DNA of 64,000 nucleotides from the NCBI RefSeq assembly GCF_000316665.1, contig NC_019678.1, positions 2,604,001-2,668,000 on the forward strand, written 5' to 3'. Below are positions 62,244-64,000 of this stretch, piece after piece. Under the pieces are notes generated by a model. That model was not told the origin of the DNA. It made no database searches and worked only from the letters and a program-made list of their open reading frames with translations. Within the stretch, counting starts at the first letter, position 1. Each line of letters starts with the position of its first letter. The stretch comes from Rivularia sp. PCC 7116. GTDB lineage: Bacteria > Cyanobacteriota > Cyanobacteriia > Cyanobacteriales > Nostocaceae. Both the position numbers and the translations under genes were made by a program.

Positions 62244-64000
62244 TTAATTCAACGAAATTATTTCTGTACTCGACTTTGCTTCAGCCATCTTTTTTATCAA
62301 TAAGTTTTTTGGCTGGTATTCTGGAACAATTCTACATAGCTCGATAAGTAATTCTTCTATGTTATTTTTCCGAGCATTTTCTAATAAAATATTCAATTCT
62401 GATTCTAATATCTCCCATTCCCAAAAATGTTCGCGGGCACAGAATATTTTGGGATGTTCGGTTGGTTTAACGTTCTTACCTTCAATCAATAATTCTTCAT
62501 AGAGCTTTTCTCCAGGGCGCAATCCAGTAATTTCTATATCAATATCATGTCCGAGTTTTAGTCCGCTCAAACGAATCATTTTTTCTGCTAAATCGTAAAT
62601 TCGGACTGGTTCACCCATTTCGAGTAGGAATACCTCACCCCCTTTTGCCATTGCTCCCGCTTGCATGACTAAGCGTGCTGCTTCGGGAATGGACATGAAG
62701 TAACGAGTGATATCTTTATGTGTGACTGTGATTGATTTACCTTGAGCTATTAATTTACGGAATCTCGGTACAACCGAACCGCTACTATTAAGTACGTTAC
62801 CGAATCGAACAATTGCAAAGCGAGTAATTCCTTCCGGTTGAGTCGCGAATGCTTGGATTATCATTTCAGCTACTCGCTTACTCGCTCCCATGACGTTGGT
62901 GGGACGTACTGCCTTATCTGTAGAGATTAATACAAAGTTATTTACCTGACAATCTATAGCGCAACGAGCAGCTATAAAGGTTCCTAAAACGTTGTTTTCA
63001 ATTCCTCTGGCTGGATTTGCTTCTACTAAAGGAACGTGTTTATAGGCTGCTGCATGGTAAACTGTTTCTACTTGATGGCGATTTAAGATTGATTTTAAGT
63101 AGTCTTGATTGGTGACATTCCCTAAATAAGCGTAGCGTTGCAGACAGGGAAAATTTTCTGAGAGTTCTAAGTCTATACTGTATAGAGCTAGTTCATTCAG
63201 TTCGTAGAGTATTAAACATTTAGGCTGCTGTTGGGCAATTTGTCGGCACAATTCCGAACCAATAGAACCTCCAGCACCAGTCACCAGAACTATCTTATCT
63301 TTGACTTGCTTTTGTAAAAGCTTGGTATCTGGAGCTACTTCTTCCCGTTCCAGTAGTTCGGTGATATCTACATTACGAATTTTCTGAATTGCAACTTTCC
63401 CAGCAAGAATTTCTCCTAGGGTTGGTGTTGTTTTTACGGGAATAGATAAATCTTGTAATTGTTCAATAATCCGAAGTTTGTTCTTCCGGTTTATCGAAGG
63501 CATTGCTAAAATTACGGTATCAAATTTTTTTTGATGCCATAATTTGGATATATTCTTTGGTGAGTAAACCTTGAGTCCCTTAACAACAGTTTGGCTATGT
63601 AATTCTGTATTATCATCTACAAAAGCAATCGGACAATAATGCGGGTCATTTAATAAACCTCTAACAAGTTGATAACCCGCTGTCCCTGCACCGTAAATAA
63701 GTAGCCGTTCTTGGCATCGGCTTGATTGAGTATAGACTATCAGATTTTGAAGCGACGAACGAATTAATAGTCTGACTCCAATGACTAAAAATAGAGTTAA
63801 AAATGCATCGATAATTAGAATAGAGCGAGGGATGGGCCATAATCCCTGAAAGTAAGCTAAGACAATTGATGTAATAGAACTGAAAAATACAGCTTGAAGA
63901 ATATTTCCTAAAAATTCTACATCTGTATAGCGAATAATTGGACTATAGATTCTTTTGAATCTAAAAGCTAATAATTTAATTACGAATAGAGTAATAATCA
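62244..64000 (-). CDS. CapD/WbpM-like nucleotide-sugar epimerase/dehydratase, partial (start beyond the window)
   Basis: The frame is open from the stop at 62244 to the window edge at 64000. The C-terminal enzyme part has the Rossmann motif KIVLVTGAGGSIGSELCRQIAQQ, YHAAAYKHVP and STDKAVRPTNVMGASKR (short-chain dehydrogenase S/K). The N-terminal part has a second nucleotide-binding motif (LLIYGAGTAGYQLVRGLL, about 63680-63730) and two or more membrane helices up to 64000. It makes a UDP-6-deoxy-4-keto sugar precursor for capsule or exopolysaccharide. ATG 63503 is only an internal Met. Confidence 0.87.
   Translation of the reverse strand, partial: IITLFVIKLLAFRFKRIYSPIIRYTDVEFLGNILQAVFFSSITSIVLAYFQGLWPIPRSILIIDAFLTLFLVIGVRLLIRSSLQNLIVYTQSSRCQERLLIYGAGTAGYQLVRGLLNDPHYCPIAFVDDNTELHSQTVVKGLKVYSPKNISKLWHQKKFDTVILAMPSINRKNKLRIIEQLQDLSIPVKTTPTLGEILAGKVAIQKIRNVDITELLEREEVAPDTKLLQKQVKDKIVLVTGAGGSIGSELCRQIAQQQPKCLILYELNELALYSIDLELSENFPCLQRYAYLGNVTNQDYLKSILNRHQVETVYHAAAYKHVPLVEANPARGIENNVLGTFIAARCAIDCQVNNFVLISTDKAVRPTNVMGASKRVAEMIIQAFATQPEGITRFAIVRFGNVLNSSGSVVPRFRKLIAQGKSITVTHKDITRYFMSIPEAARLVMQAGAMAKGGEVFLLEMGEPVRIYDLAEKMIRLSGLKLGHDIDIEITGLRPGEKLYEELLIEGKNVKPTEHPKIFCAREHFWEWEILESELNILLENARKNNIEELLIELCRIVPEYQPKNLLIKKMAEAKSSTEIISLN

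Overview
Roughly 64 kb of cyanobacterial chromosome from a filamentous, Nostocales-type organism; the feel is Calothrix/Rivularia-like, which is inference. The evidence is AT-rich DNA, frequent HIP1 sites (GCGATCGC), dense heptamer-type tandem repeats between genes (AACTGAT, CCAATTA, TTAACCT and similar), a cytochrome b6f PetL subunit, a CYP110-type P450, a CrtO-type carotenoid ketolase, pentapeptide-repeat proteins and a plant-type glycerate 3-kinase. No tRNA, rRNA or CRISPR array was seen. LAYOUT. 1-6.0 kb: two small hypothetical genes, a methyltransferase, a metallophosphoesterase and an ABC exporter. 6.0-13.1 kb: an accessory island with an IS110-type recombinase, a leftward run of small unknown genes (two are overlapping tandem paralogues), a structured non-coding control region with near-perfect inverted repeats, a ribbon-helix-helix regulator apparently split by a one-base frameshift, a rightward set (unknown 238-aa protein, small membrane protein, small helical protein), strong terminators and a further pair of small paralogues. 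13.2-15.5 kb: a PEP-CTERM gene cut in two by an IS605-type TnpB element that also carries a 49-aa RHH gene. 15.8-18.2 kb: DUF202 protein, alpha/beta hydrolase, ABC-2 permease. 18.6-23.3 kb: a 1331-aa G8/beta-helix/PKD/DUF4114 exoprotein, then a RAYT transposase between two REP-like repeats whose truncated relatives lie at 48.8, 55.1 and 57.6 kb. 23.4-44 kb: mostly ordinary chromosome, namely PLP enzyme, LRR protein, MurJ, lumenal pentapeptide protein, LCP protein, GDP-mannose pyrophosphorylase, UbiB-like kinase, ABC ATPase, topoisomerase IB, CrtO, Na+/H+ antiporter, pseudo-receiver and P450. 44.3-52.4 kb: an FAD oxidoreductase and a leftward ureide/purine group (AllA-like, PuuE-like, two permeases and the ATPase of a nucleoside-type ABC importer). 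52.5-64 kb: glycerate kinase, SelO, LTXXQ protein, GNAT, pentapeptide protein, BioB, PetL, AroB, two Uma2 nucleases (one truncated) and a CapD-like dehydratase running off the end. HOW IT FITS. Cell-envelope functions recur (MurJ, LCP ligase, ManC, CapD, ABC exporters, G8 exoprotein). The nucleoside-type importer with AllA-like and PuuE-like enzymes suggests scavenging of purine or ureide nitrogen, but no substrate-binding protein is in view. The window is heavily marked by small mobile DNA: an IS605-type insertion, a RAYT/REP family, a MITE nested in a REP-like repeat with a 5-bp target duplication, a 108-bp MITE truncating a Uma2 gene, and heptamer repeats that abut or extend reading frames. 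The best candidate for something undescribed is the 6.0-11.6 kb island.
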